Of a stretch of 64,000 nt of DNA, positions 15,604-24,114 are shown in pieces. The notes beneath the pieces were generated by a model. The model was not told where the DNA came from. It did no database searches and was given only the letters and a program-made list of their open reading frames with translations. Each line of letters begins with the position of its first letter. The first letter of the stretch is position 1. The position numbers and the translations under genes were made by a program. Source of the DNA: Streptomyces tailanensis (lineage in GTDB: Bacteria > Actinomycetota > Actinomycetes > Streptomycetales > Streptomycetaceae); NCBI RefSeq assembly GCF_008386495.1, contig NZ_VTHJ01000044.1, positions 85,893-149,892 on the forward strand, read 5' to 3'.

Positions 15604-16625
15604 AGCCTGACCCCCTTCGAGGCACCGGCGCCTGGAGCGTCGGCTCGGGCGTCAGTCGCCTTGCCCCGCGCGGGAGTCGGCACCCGCAGCACCCCGTACG
15701 TGCCGAGAACGGCGATCCCGGCGATCACCCCGGCCGCCCCCAGGGTCACGCCGTCCGGACGGATCAGCGGCTGCCCCCGCAGCGCCTGCCAGAGGACCAG
15801 CGCGAAGGCCGCGGTGTACACCCCCGACGCGAGCAGTACGAGACGCAGCCGCACCCGGTCGTCGGCCAGGCGGGCGAAGCGCGGTGCCAGGGCGGCCAGC
15901 ACCATGACCACCAGCGGCAGGAGTTGCAGCGCGTGCATGCCGACGAAGTGCGGGATCCGCAGATCGCCGCCGGTCGTCGACCAGCCGGTCAGCGGCATCG
16001 AGGGACCCCCGTCCGGTACGCCCACGCTGTGCCCGCCGACCACGTCGGAGGCGCCGCGCGGTTGCCCGGGCTTGGGCTGCGTCATCAGGAATCCGACGGC
16101 GGCCCCGGACAGCGCCAGGACGATGCCGGAGCGGATGGCCCAGGCGGACGCGCGGTCGGCGATGCGGGCGCGGAGCAGCAGTACGGCGACGGCGAGCGTG
16201 CCGAGCCACAGGATGACGATCGTGACGGCCATCGTGTTGTACAGCGCCGTGTCGAAGGGCGTCGCGTAGTTGAAGTGGCTGCGCTTCCCCCGTATCGCCT
16301 GCCCGATGATGATCACCATCTCGACGAGGCTCGTCACCGCTACGACGGTCCCCGCCCACCAGCCCACGCGCCGGCCGCGCGGGAGGAGCGAGAGCATCCA
16401 GGCCAGCGAGAGGCCGTACGCCACGAACGACACCGAGAACTTGAACGGCTTGGCCCAGATCGGCGCGCCCACCAGGACCCGGTCGTCGACGACGAGCCCC
16501 ACGGCGGACAGCAGCGCCGTTACCGCCATCGCCGCCGAGAACAGCACGAGCGGCCGATGCCACGACCGCCATGACCGCGACGACTGCCACCGCCGCGAAG
16601 CCGAGGTTGAAGACATGATCCGCAC
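15600..16625 (-). CDS. Multi-pass integral membrane protein
   Basis: About 341 residues with eight or so hydrophobic segments. Conserved-looking segments are WAKPFKFSVSFVAYGLSLAWML, RGKRSHFNYATPFD and GDLRIPHFVGMHALQLLPL. The last resembles Streptomyces membrane proteins of unknown function with His residues in helices. The GTG at 16625 is chosen because GGGGGAGG lies upstream; ATG 16616 is possible. It is coupled to the ABA4-like gene, and the promoter contains strong palindromes shared with the divergent MerR regulator. Function unknown. Confidence 0.82.
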   Translation of the reverse strand: MRIMSSTSASRRWQSSRSWRSWHRPLVLFSAAMAVTALLSAVGLVVDDRVLVGAPIWAKPFKFSVSFVAYGLSLAWMLSLLPRGRRVGWWAGTVVAVTSLVEMVIIIGQAIRGKRSHFNYATPFDTALYNTMAVTIVILWLGTLAVAVLLLRARIADRASAWAIRSGIVLALSGAAVGFLMTQPKPGQPRGASDVVGGHSVGVPDGGPSMPLTGWSTTGGDLRIPHFVGMHALQLLPLVVMVLAALAPRFARLADDRVRLRLVLLASGVYTAAFALVLWQALRGQPLIRPDGVTLGAAGVIAGIAVLGTYGVLRVPTPARGKATDARADAPGAGASKGVRL

Positions 16626-16645
16626 ACCAACACCTCCCCCTAATA

Positions 16646-16685
16646 GATAGCGGCACTCTCCGCTATCCGATAGCGCCACTATCTA
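16646..16685. promoter_or_regulatory. Palindromic operators between membrane operon and MerR gene
   Basis: Two adjacent inverted repeats: GATAGCGG-N6-CCGCTATC (16646-16653 with 16660-16667, perfect) and GATAG-N5-CTATC (16669-16673 with 16679-16683). An outer TAGATAG/CTATCTA pair (16644, 16679) also exists. They lie just upstream of the membrane operon and 77 bp before the MerR gene. The most likely reader is that MerR protein. Confidence 0.7.
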
Positions 16686-16761
16686 TGATGGGAGGCGCAC
16701 TCGGCAAGAGCCGGGCGGCGGGCACGGCAAGGGCACGGCGAAATCAGGGAGTGAACGGGCA

Positions 16762-17430
16762 TTGCGCATCGGAGAGTTGAGCCGGAGAACCGGGGTGCCG
16801 GTGCCGACGATCAAGTACTACGTCCGTGAAGGGCTGCTGCCCGCGGGCGAGCTGAGCAGCCCCAACCAGGCGGCCTACGGAGAGGCGCACGAGCGGCGCC
16901 TGCAACTCATCCGCGCACTGCTCGACGTGGGCGGCATGAAGGTGGCCGAGATCGCGGACGTACTGGCGGCCGTCGACGACCCGACGCGCCCCCTGCACAA
17001 AGTGCTCGGCACCGCCACGGACCACCTCGCCGGCGCGGACACCGAACGCGACGACACCGAGTCGGCGGCCGCGAGGGCCACCGTCACCGACCTCATCGCC
17101 CGGCGCGGCTGGCGCACGGACGAGTGCAGCCCCGCGGTGGCGGACCTGGCGAAGGCCCTCGCCGCGATGGCCCGGCTGGGCCACGGGGCCTTCGCCGAGG
17201 TGCTCGACGACTACGCCGAAGCCGCCGAACAGGTCGCCCGCGTCGACCTCGCCTACGTGGACCGGCGCGCGGAGGTCGAGGAGATCGTGGAGAGCGTGGT
17301 CATCGGGACCGTACTGGGTGAGGCGGTGTTCAGCGCCCTCCGCCGGCTGGCCCACATCGACGCCTCGGCGAAGCTGTACGGCGCGGACGGCCCGCCGGGA
17401 CGGAGGACGCCGGGACGGAGGACGGACTGA
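16762..17430 (+). CDS. MerR-family transcriptional regulator
   Basis: 222 residues from a TTG start. The N-terminal MerR winged helix is clear (MRIGELSRRTGVPVPTIKYY, VREGLLPAGEL..NQAAYGE.HERRL). The long alpha-helical C-terminal part has no metal-binding cysteine cluster, so it more likely senses a small molecule or cell state. It is divergent from the two-gene membrane operon. The GATAG palindromes between them are the likely binding site. The C-terminal GRRTPGRRTD repeat is a short duplication near the stop. Confidence 0.88.
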   Translation: MRIGELSRRTGVPVPTIKYYVREGLLPAGELSSPNQAAYGEAHERRLQLIRALLDVGGMKVAEIADVLAAVDDPTRPLHKVLGTATDHLAGADTERDDTESAAARATVTDLIARRGWRTDECSPAVADLAKALAAMARLGHGAFAEVLDDYAEAAEQVARVDLAYVDRRAEVEEIVESVVIGTVLGEAVFSALRRLAHIDASAKLYGADGPPGRRTPGRRTD

Positions 17431-17472
17431 GCCGGCCGCGAGCGGGGCAGACCTCCCGCGCAAGGGCCCTCC

Positions 17473-18243
17473 TCACCCCACGTCCCACACCACCACCTCC
17501 ACATCGATCGCCTCGGCCCCCCGCACCGCCCGCACCCGGAACGCCCCCACCCGCTCGTACTCGGTGACGAAGCACCCCACGTCCCCCTCCTGGACGGACA
17601 GGGCCTGGCGCCCGAGCTGGGTGTTCAGACTCTCGGCGCACTGCCCATGGTCGGGCAGCGCGGCGGTACCCCACCTGGTGATCCCGAACGGGGCGTAGAC
17701 CTCGGCGGAACCCCGGATCGCGAGGTCGCCCATGGGCGCGCGGGCCGGGGGCGACGCGTCGAGCCGCCAGCCGCGGACACCGGCGCTGCCGTCCAGGGCG
17801 AGGGAGCCGTGCCAGCGGACCCGGCTGGTCGGCGCGGGGAGGGGCGGCGGTTCGGCCGGATCCGAGGCGGGCGGGGGCGAGGTGTCGGCCGGGGGCGGGG
17901 AGGTGGGCGGTACGGCGGGAGTGGACTCCTCCTCGGTGGGGTTCGGGGCGGAATCCGTGGCCGAGGGGGACGACGGCGGCTCGGAGGTGGCGTCGGGGGG
18001 TACCGGGGCCGCCGGGGCCGACGACGAGGGATCGGGCGACGGGGAGGCGAGGTTCGAGGTCCCGCCTCCGTCCAGTACGGCGATCAACGCGACGGCCAGC
18101 GTCACCACCGCACCGAGCAGAGCCCCGCACAACGTGCCGAACGCCCCGATGACGGCCGCCTTGATCCCCGCGTCCTGACGCCGGTACCACGCCATGAACC
18201 GCTCGGAACGCCGCCGCCCCGCCGGCATGCCCTGACCTGCCAT
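17473..18243 (-). CDS. Single-pass membrane protein with Pro/Ser linker
   Basis: 256 residues. A basic N-terminus and one transmembrane segment (IGAFGTLCGALLGAVVTLAVALIAVL, about 30-55) are followed by a disordered Pro/Ser/Thr/Glu linker of some 90 residues and a C-terminal globular region with two cysteines (GQCAES, GDVGCFV) that could form a disulfide outside the cell. I do not recognise the outer domain. It is a lone gene between convergent and divergent neighbours. Function unknown. Confidence 0.8.
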   Translation of the reverse strand: MAGQGMPAGRRRSERFMAWYRRQDAGIKAAVIGAFGTLCGALLGAVVTLAVALIAVLDGGGTSNLASPSPDPSSSAPAAPVPPDATSEPPSSPSATDSAPNPTEEESTPAVPPTSPPPADTSPPPASDPAEPPPLPAPTSRVRWHGSLALDGSAGVRGWRLDASPPARAPMGDLAIRGSAEVYAPFGITRWGTAALPDHGQCAESLNTQLGRQALSVQEGDVGCFVTEYERVGAFRVRAVRGAEAIDVEVVVWDVG

Positions 18244-18342
18244 ACGTCACATCCCCGCTCTCCCCCGCGACATGAGCCAGACAAGGCTGCAACGGCGCGC
18301 GGAGCGCGTCCAGACCGCATGACCGGCAGGCCGCCCGCCGCC

Positions 18343-18813
18343 CTACTCGGGTGCGGCCAGGTCGAACCACACCGCCTTGCCGTCGGGGTGGACCAGGCCG
18401 CCGTTGCACGGGAGGGCGGAGGCGGTTCCCCAGTGGCCCTCGGTGAGGGCGTCCACGAGGTACAGCCCGCGGCCGCCCTCCTCCCACCCGTCGGGGGTCA
18501 ACTCCCGCATGACCGGCGGGTTCTCGTCACCGTCGTAGACGATCACTCTGACCCGCCACCCCTCCACCGCCAGCCAGAGAACCGATCCTCCTCCTTTGGC
18601 GTGCACACACGCGTTCGTGACGAGTTCGGATGTGCACAGGGCGGCGGCGTCCACGAGGGCGTCGAGGCCGAGCGCGCGCAGGACGGTGGCGACGAAGTCG
18701 CGGGCGATCTGCGGGGAGGTGTCGAGGGGCGGGCAGAAGAGGGTGTACGTCGTCGCCGTGGGGGAGAGCTTCCAGGGGGTAGGGGCTGGAATGTTCCGGA
18801 CGGTTTCGGGCAT
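18343..18813 (-). CDS. RsbW-like anti-sigma-factor ATPase
   Basis: 156 residues of the HATPase_c_2 type. The N box is CTSELVTNACVHAK, and the G1 box appears as VIVYDGDENPP with GGRGLYLVDALTEGHWG. These small Streptomyces kinases are usually soluble and act in partner-switching control of sigma factors or development. No sigma factor or anti-anti-sigma gene is next to it, so its target is unknown. A second protein of the class lies at 44146-44574. Confidence 0.88.
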   Translation of the reverse strand: MPETVRNIPAPTPWKLSPTATTYTLFCPPLDTSPQIARDFVATVLRALGLDALVDAAALCTSELVTNACVHAKGGGSVLWLAVEGWRVRVIVYDGDENPPVMRELTPDGWEEGGRGLYLVDALTEGHWGTASALPCNGGLVHPDGKAVWFDLAAPE

Positions 18814-18936
18814 GGATGATCAACTCCATTGCGACGAGAAGGGATTGCTCGGTTCCCTACCGCGTCGGTGGCTCCTCCTCGGGTGTCGACGGGCCCGGGG
18901 TGCGCTTTCAACTGGCGGTACGCAGGGGTGAGTTGC

Positions 18937-18969
18937 GGACGAGTTATGGACGAGTTATGGACGAGTCCC
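18937..18969. repeat. 11-bp direct repeats in a gene-free stretch
   Basis: GGACGAGTTAT occurs twice in tandem (18937, 18948) with a partial third copy (18959). The surrounding gene-free stretch 18814-19231 holds the promoter side of the RsbW-like gene and an AT-richer patch around 18970-19040 (TGAGTAATCAATTGAGCAC); I see no gene in it. The repeat may be a regulator site. Confidence 0.4.
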
Positions 18970-19231
18970 GTATGTGAGTAATCAATTGAGCACTCTCCGT
19001 GAGCGCAGGAATGACCGTAGTCGGCATATTTGCACTGCCGCAATGGGGTCGATGGAAGTACTACGAAAGCGCCCCACAGCCCCCCATAGCCACCCGTGAC
19101 CACCCTCCATCGCGCGCCACCCCACGCCACCCCCCGCCCGTCACGCCCGTGTGAGGATGGACCGCAGGACCAGGACCAGGACCAGGGCCTGGAACGGGCG
19201 GGGCCCTTACGGGGACAGAAACGGGACGGAC

Positions 19232-20004
19232 ATGACCAGTCGGTTGCTCATGGCGTACGACGCACGCGCCAAACGGCTCGGCGTACGGGCACGACCCTCC
19301 GAGGAGGTACGCGGCTCCACGCGCGCCACCGCCATCCTGGACCACGACGACCCCCGGATCAGGGACCTCGCCCAGCGGGTGGAGGGAGAGCGAGGCGACC
19401 CCGCTCGACGCACTGCGGGCCGCGCACCGGATCATCGCGCGTGACGTACGCCCGGTGTACTCGGTCGCGGACCGCCGCCGCGTATCCCGCACCCTGTGGC
19501 TCGGGCGCGGCTCGTGCAGTCAGCGGATGGCGGCGCTGGAGGCGGTCGCCCGGGCCGTCCGCGTACGGACGCGCGTGCGCGGGCTGCTCGTCGACGGGGC
19601 GTTCTGGTACCCGCGTTTCCCCCGTCTCAAGCCGTTCGTGCCGGAGCAGGTCCCGCTGGCCTGGCCGGAGTTCCGGATCAGCGGCGCATGGCTCCCCGTC
19701 GGCGAACTCTTCACCGCCCCCACCACCGACCGCCCCTTCGCCAACAAGGGCGGCGAGACCCTCTTCGACGCGGTCGCCCGCACCGGCATCCACTGGGACG
19801 GCGCCCCCGACACCGCCCCCCACCTGCGCCGCCGACGGCCCCCCTTGCGACCTCTCCGCCCAGGTGCTCGCCGACCTCGGCCACTTCGACGACCGCGACG
19901 ACCTATTCACCCGCCACGGCCAGGCCCTGTGCTGGACGGCCCGCACCCTGGGCGAACCGGTACTGGGCCGCTGGAGCGCGGGAGCACGGGCAACGGCGAC
20001 CTGA
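19232..20004 (+). pseudogene. Transglutaminase-like protein, broken by two frameshifts
   Basis: Three reading frames in succession encode one protein. Frame one gives MTSRLLMAYDARAKRLGVRA up to about 19390. Frame two gives ESEATPLDALRAAHRIIARD and the active-site block GRGSCSQRMAALEAVAR through to about 19810. Frame three gives CDLSAQVLADLGHFDDRDDL to the stop. Together they would make about 255 residues of a transglutaminase-like (Cys-His) fold common in Streptomyces. The breaks lie near G- and C-runs (GGAGGGAGAG, CCCCCC), so sequencing error is possible. As written, the gene cannot make a full protein. Confidence 0.75.
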
Positions 20005-20022
20005 GCCGTTGAAAACCTCCCC

Positions 20023-21537
20023 CTACACCCCACGCACGGTGAACCCGATCACCAACCCCCCGCCCTCCCGCCGGAAGGCGAACGGCGCCCCACCATGCGC
20101 CGCCGCGACCGCGCGCACGATGGACAGGCCGAGCCCGGAGCCCGGCAGGCTGCGCGCGTCGGGGGCGCGATAGAAGCGGTCGAAGATGCGCTCGAGATCG
20201 CAACCGGCCACTCCGGGACCCCGGTCGAGAACCTCGACCCGGACGACCTCCGAGTCACCGGCGTCGCCCAGTTCAGCCCGATCGGCATGTTCGGCATGTT
20301 CGGCACGTTCGGCACGTTCACCCGTGAACGGACCCCCGACCCCACCCCGCGCGACCACGACCTCGATCGCCCCCGACCCCCCGCGATCGAACTTGGCCGC
20401 GTTCTCGACCAGGTTGGACACGGCCCGCTGCAACGCCCCGGCGCGGCCCTCGACGGTGGTGTCGCTCTCCACCCGTACGACGACCTCCCGCCCGGTGCGC
20501 CGGCGCGCGGTGGCCGCGACGTCCTCCGCGACGTCGGCCAGCTGGACGCGCTGGACGGGCTCGGTGCCGGACTGTCCGGCGGCGAGGTCGACCAACTCGT
20601 TGACGAGGTCGGTCAGTTCGCGGGCCTCCTGGGCGAGGTCGTCGACCAGTTCCTCCCGGACACCGGCGGGCAGCTCGTCCATCCGCCGTAGCAGCGAGAT
20701 GTTCGTACGCAGGGACGTGAGCGGCGTCCTCAGCTCGTGCCCCGCGTCCTGCACCAGCCGCCGCTGGTCCTCCTCGGACTGCGCGAGCCGTACGAGCATC
20801 CGGTCGAAGGAGCGGCCGAGGCGCCCCACCTCGTCCCGGCCGGCGACCGGCACCTGGATGCCGAGGTGCCCGGTCCGGGCCACGTCCTCCGCGGCGCTCG
20901 CCAACTGCACGAGCCGCCGGGTCTGCCGCCAGGCCAGCCACCACCCGAAGAAACCCGCCGAGATGACGACACCGGACACGAACAGCAGGGTCCGCTGCTG
21001 CAAGTCCCTCAGCAGGTCCTCCGTGTCGCTGAACTCCTGAGCGACCTGGACGGCCCCCCGGCCACCGCCGAGCGCGACGGTCGCGACCCGGTAGCGGTCG
21101 TCGCCGACCTCGACCTCGCCGTGCTCGACCATCACCCCGGCGCGGGCCGCGCCGGCCGTACGGCGGTCGGCGGGACGTACGGGCAGGCCGGGTGCGCCCT
21201 CGTCGAGGATCTCCCCCTGCGGGCCGAGCACCTGGACATCCGTACGGCCGGAACGGATCAGGTCGTCACGCGGACCGCCGCTCCCGCTCGGCGTGAAGTC
21301 CTCCGGCGTCAGCGGATCCTGCTCCACCAGCTCCCGCAGATCACGGACGACCTCGGCGAACACGGTCTGCTGGTCCACCCGCACCAGCCGCGCGGCCGCG
21401 CTGTAGCTGAGGATCCCGACGAGCACGGTGACGACGCACGCCACGGCCACGAACGACACCGTGAAGGTCGCCCGCAGCGAGGACGACGGGCGCAGCCGAA
21501 GGAGCGGCGCCAGCAGACGGCCGAGGCGACGTGACAT
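20023..21537 (-). CDS. Sensor histidine kinase
   Basis: About 504 residues from ATG 21537. Order: TM1 (FTVSFVAVACVVTVLVGILS), an extracytoplasmic sensor region of about 130 residues, TM2 (LLFVSGVVISAGFFGWWLAW), HAMP, H box (DAGHELRTPLTSLRTN), N box (VSNLVENAAKF), and G boxes (DRGPGVAG, GSGLGLSIV). It phosphorylates the response regulator encoded just upstream (13-nt gap). The ATPase domain carries a low-complexity insert (ERAERAEHAEHADRAE) coded by 9-bp tandem repeats between N and G1 boxes. Signal unknown. Confidence 0.92.
   Translation of the reverse strand: MSRRLGRLLAPLLRLRPSSSLRATFTVSFVAVACVVTVLVGILSYSAAARLVRVDQQTVFAEVVRDLRELVEQDPLTPEDFTPSGSGGPRDDLIRSGRTDVQVLGPQGEILDEGAPGLPVRPADRRTAGAARAGVMVEHGEVEVGDDRYRVATVALGGGRGAVQVAQEFSDTEDLLRDLQQRTLLFVSGVVISAGFFGWWLAWRQTRRLVQLASAAEDVARTGHLGIQVPVAGRDEVGRLGRSFDRMLVRLAQSEEDQRRLVQDAGHELRTPLTSLRTNISLLRRMDELPAGVREELVDDLAQEARELTDLVNELVDLAAGQSGTEPVQRVQLADVAEDVAATARRRTGREVVVRVESDTTVEGRAGALQRAVSNLVENAAKFDRGGSGAIEVVVARGGVGGPFTGERAERAEHAEHADRAELGDAGDSEVVRVEVLDRGPGVAGCDLERIFDRFYRAPDARSLPGSGLGLSIVRAVAAAHGGAPFAFRREGGGLVIGFTVRGV
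20283..20320. repeat. 9-bp tandem repeats inside the histidine kinase gene
   Basis: CGGCATGTT/CGGCACGTT units repeat four times or so in frame. They code on the minus strand for an Ala-Glu-Arg/His-rich insert in the ATP lid region of the kinase. Because the unit is a multiple of three, copy-number change would lengthen or shorten the insert without breaking the gene. Confidence 0.7.
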
Positions 21538-21550
21538 CCCCCGCTCGCCC

Positions 21551-22291
21551 TCAGTCTTCCCGGAGCGCGTACCCCACACCGCGCACGGTGTGGATCAGCG
21601 CGGGCGCCCCGGGCTCGTCGAGCTTGCGCCGCAGATAGCCGACGTAGACGGCGAGGTTCTTGGAGCCGGGGCCGAAGTCGTAGCCCCAGATACGGTCGTA
21701 GATGGTGGCGTGGTCGAGGACGATCCCGGCGTTGCGGACGAGCAGTTCGAGCAGGTCGAACTCGGTGCGGGTCAGCTCCAGCTCACGCGCCCCCCGCCAG
21801 GCCCGCCGCGCCTGTACGTCCATCCGCACCCCGGCAGCCGCGACCAGGCCGCCGGCGCCCTGCGCCCCGTTCGCGGCCGGCCCCGGCGGTACGGACCTCG
21901 CGGCGACGGGGGCGTCCCCGGTGTTCCCCGTACGACGCAGCAGCGCGCGCAGCCGGGCGAAGACCTCCTCCACGTCGAACGGCTTGACGACGTAGTCGTC
22001 CGCCCCGGCGTCGAGCCCGGCGATCCGGTCGGCGGTCTCCACGAGCGCGGTGAGCATCAGGATCGGCGTCCGGTCGCCCTCGGCGCGCAGCACCCGGCAG
22101 ACCTGGAGGCCGTCGATGCCGGGCATCATCACATCGAGCACCAGCACGTCCGGCTGCCGGCGGTGCGCCTGGGCGAGCGCCTCGACGCCGTCGGCGACCG
22201 CCGTGACCTCGTAACCCTCCAGGGTCAGCGCGCGTTCCAGCGCATGGCGGATGGCGCGGTCGTCCTCGGCGAGCAGCACGTTCTGGGGCAC
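21551..22291 (-). CDS. OmpR-family response regulator
   Basis: 246 residues. The receiver domain has the acidic pocket EDD near the N-terminus, phospho-acceptor Asp in VLVLDVMMPGIDG, Thr in LMLTAL and Lys in DDYVVKPFD. The C-terminal winged helix (ELTRTEFDLLELLVRNAG, DHATIYDRIWGYDFGPGSKNLAVYVGYLRRKL, ending IHTVRGVGYAL) is the OmpR/PhoB type. A linker of about 35 residues is Gly/Ala rich. It is the first gene of the two-component operon, followed 13 nt later by its kinase. Confidence 0.94.
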   Translation of the reverse strand: MPQNVLLAEDDRAIRHALERALTLEGYEVTAVADGVEALAQAHRRQPDVLVLDVMMPGIDGLQVCRVLRAEGDRTPILMLTALVETADRIAGLDAGADDYVVKPFDVEEVFARLRALLRRTGNTGDAPVAARSVPPGPAANGAQGAGGLVAAAGVRMDVQARRAWRGARELELTRTEFDLLELLVRNAGIVLDHATIYDRIWGYDFGPGSKNLAVYVGYLRRKLDEPGAPALIHTVRGVGYALRED

Positions 22292-22534
22292 CCCACCAGT
22301 CTGCCAAGGTCACGGACGCCCACCATCGCGCCGGGTGCCCGGGGCCACCCTTCTTACCGGCCTCTCACCCCGAACAACCGACCGACTTACCGCCTCGGAC
22401 CACGGTGTCCGTGTCGAGGCCGTCCACCAGGGGACCCGAACCGGACGAGCGGAGGGAGCGAATGGAGTACAAAGTGTCAGAAGAAGTGCAATACGCCGAT
22501 ACCCCCACACGCACACCTACTGGGAAGGTAGCGC

Positions 22535-23755
22535 ATGAGCCGCCGCATGAAGATCGTGTTCCTGCTGCACAACGCGTACGCCATCGGCGGCACCGTCCGT
22601 ACGACACTGAACCTGGCGTCGGCGCTCGCGGACCACCACGACGTGGAGATCGCCTCGACGGCCCGCCACCGGGACGCCCCCCGCTTCACCGTCGACCCCA
22701 GGGTCGCCCTCGTCCCCCTCGTGGACATCCGCCCGGACAGCCCCGACCTGCGCGATCCGGCGCAGATGCAGCCCGCCACGGACTTCCCCGCCGCCGACAA
22801 ACGCCACCACCAGTACAGCCGCCTCACCGACCGCCGGGTCCGCGCCTACCTGGCCGCCTGCGGCGCGGACGTCGTCATCGGCACCCGCCCCGGCATCAAC
22901 GTCTACGTCTCCCGCTTCGCCCCCCGCCGCGCCCTGCGCATCGCCCAGGAGCACCTGCGCCACGACGCCCATACCAAACAGCTCCGCAAGGTCCTCGCCC
23001 ACCACTACCGCACCGTGGACGCGATCGTCACGACCACGGAGGCCGACGCCGAGGTGTACCGCGCACGGATGAACCTGCCCGGCGTACGGGTGATGGCGGT
23101 CCCCAACATCGTCCCCGAGACCGGGGTCACCCCGTCGGACGGCACGGCCCCCGTCATCGTCGCCGCCGGCCGCCTCACCCGGGGCAAACGCTTCGACCTC
23201 CTCCTGGAGGCGTTCACGACGGTCGCCGCGAAGGAACCCGACTGGCAGCTGCGCATCTACGGCGGCGGCAGACAGATGGACCGCCTGGAGTCCCTCATCC
23301 ACGACCTGGGCCTCACCGGCCGCGCCCACCTCATGGGGCCGCACACCCCCATCGAGGCCGAGTTCGCCCGCGCCTCGATCGTCGTCAGCGCCTCCGACGC
23401 CGAGTCCTTCGGCATGACCCTCGTCGAAGCCATGCGCTGCGGCGTCCCCGTCGTCAGCACCGACTGCCCCCTGGGCCCCGCCGAGATCATCACCGACGGC
23501 ACCGACGGCCGCCTGGTCCCCGTCAACGACCCCCACGCCCTGGCCGACGCCCTCCTCGACCTCATCACCGACCCGCCCCTACGCCGCGCCATGTCCCAAG
23601 CGGCCCTGCACAGCGCCCACCGCTACGACCCGGCCCCGATCCTGGCAAGGTACGAGACCTTGTTCCGGGACCTCAACAACACCCGCCTGACCCGAACTTG
23701 GGACCGCCATCACGCAAGGGCAAGGGCTTGGCTGCGGAGGAGGGCGCGTTCCTGA
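22535..23755 (+). CDS. GT4-family glycosyltransferase
   Basis: 406 residues with a GT-B fold. The N-terminal half has the acceptor-side start (KIVFLLHNAYAIGGTVRTTLNLA). The C-terminal half has the nucleotide-sugar region (VIVAAGRLTRGKRFDLLLEAF) and the E-x7-E motif (SDAESFGMTLVEAMRCGVPVV). It should move a sugar from a nucleotide donor to an unknown acceptor, retaining configuration. ATG 22535 follows GGGAAGG. No sugar or polymer genes are adjacent. The C-terminus is Arg-rich and runs up to intergenic repeat copy B. Confidence 0.9.
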   Translation: MSRRMKIVFLLHNAYAIGGTVRTTLNLASALADHHDVEIASTARHRDAPRFTVDPRVALVPLVDIRPDSPDLRDPAQMQPATDFPAADKRHHQYSRLTDRRVRAYLAACGADVVIGTRPGINVYVSRFAPRRALRIAQEHLRHDAHTKQLRKVLAHHYRTVDAIVTTTEADAEVYRARMNLPGVRVMAVPNIVPETGVTPSDGTAPVIVAAGRLTRGKRFDLLLEAFTTVAAKEPDWQLRIYGGGRQMDRLESLIHDLGLTGRAHLMGPHTPIEAEFARASIVVSASDAESFGMTLVEAMRCGVPVVSTDCPLGPAEIITDGTDGRLVPVNDPHALADALLDLITDPPLRRAMSQAALHSAHRYDPAPILARYETLFRDLNNTRLTRTWDRHHARARAWLRRRARS

Positions 23756-23772
23756 GAGGGGGGTGCGACCGT

Positions 23773-23832
23773 TCTTTCAGGGGCGCGGGGCTGTGTCGAT
23801 TTGCGGCTCCGCCGCGTGGGCGCGAGCAACCA
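23773..23832 (+). repeat. Streptomyces intergenic repeat, copy B
   Basis: CTTTCAGGGGCGCGGGGCTG, then TGTCGATTTGCGGCTCCGCC and GCGTGGGCGCGAGCAACC. It is on the plus strand, 18 nt after the glycosyltransferase stop, and near-identical to copy A in the opposite orientation. It fills part of the gene-free stretch 23756-24114; the rest is the oxidoreductase remnant. Confidence 0.7.
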
Positions 23833-23877
23833 CACACAACCCGCACCCTGCCAACAACCGCACCCCTACGGCGAATC

Positions 23878-24090
23878 TCAGCCCGCCAACGCCGCCAACC
23901 TCCCCGCATGGCTGGGCGCATCCCGCACAACCGCCGGACGGCTCTTCGCAAACTCCGACCGCAACACCGGCACAACCTCCTCCCCCAACATGTCGATCTG
24001 CTCAACCACCGTCTTCAACGGCAACCCCGCATGATCGACAAGGAACAACTGCCGCTGATAGTCCCCGGCATACTCCACTGCATCGATGTC
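23878..24090 (-). pseudogene. C-terminal remnant of an LLM-class flavin oxidoreductase
   Basis: About 70 codons on the minus strand encode a recognisable C-terminus: EYAGDYQRQLFLVDHAG, then LPLKTVVEQIDMLGEEVVPV, then LRSEF. This pattern ends luciferase-like, F420/FMN-dependent monooxygenases of actinobacteria. No N-terminal part remains: the AraC gene starts 25 bp away on the opposite strand. There is no start codon or ribosome site for the fragment. It is most likely the scar of a deletion or of the insertion that brought in the neighbouring regulator. Confidence 0.7.
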
Positions 24091-24114
24091 AGTGGCGCCC
24101 CCTACTCTCGCCGC

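Noticed and set aside
22517..23536. 339-codon minus-strand frame opposite the glycosyltransferase
   Set aside because: No recognisable domain; the plus-strand GT4 motifs explain the stretch.
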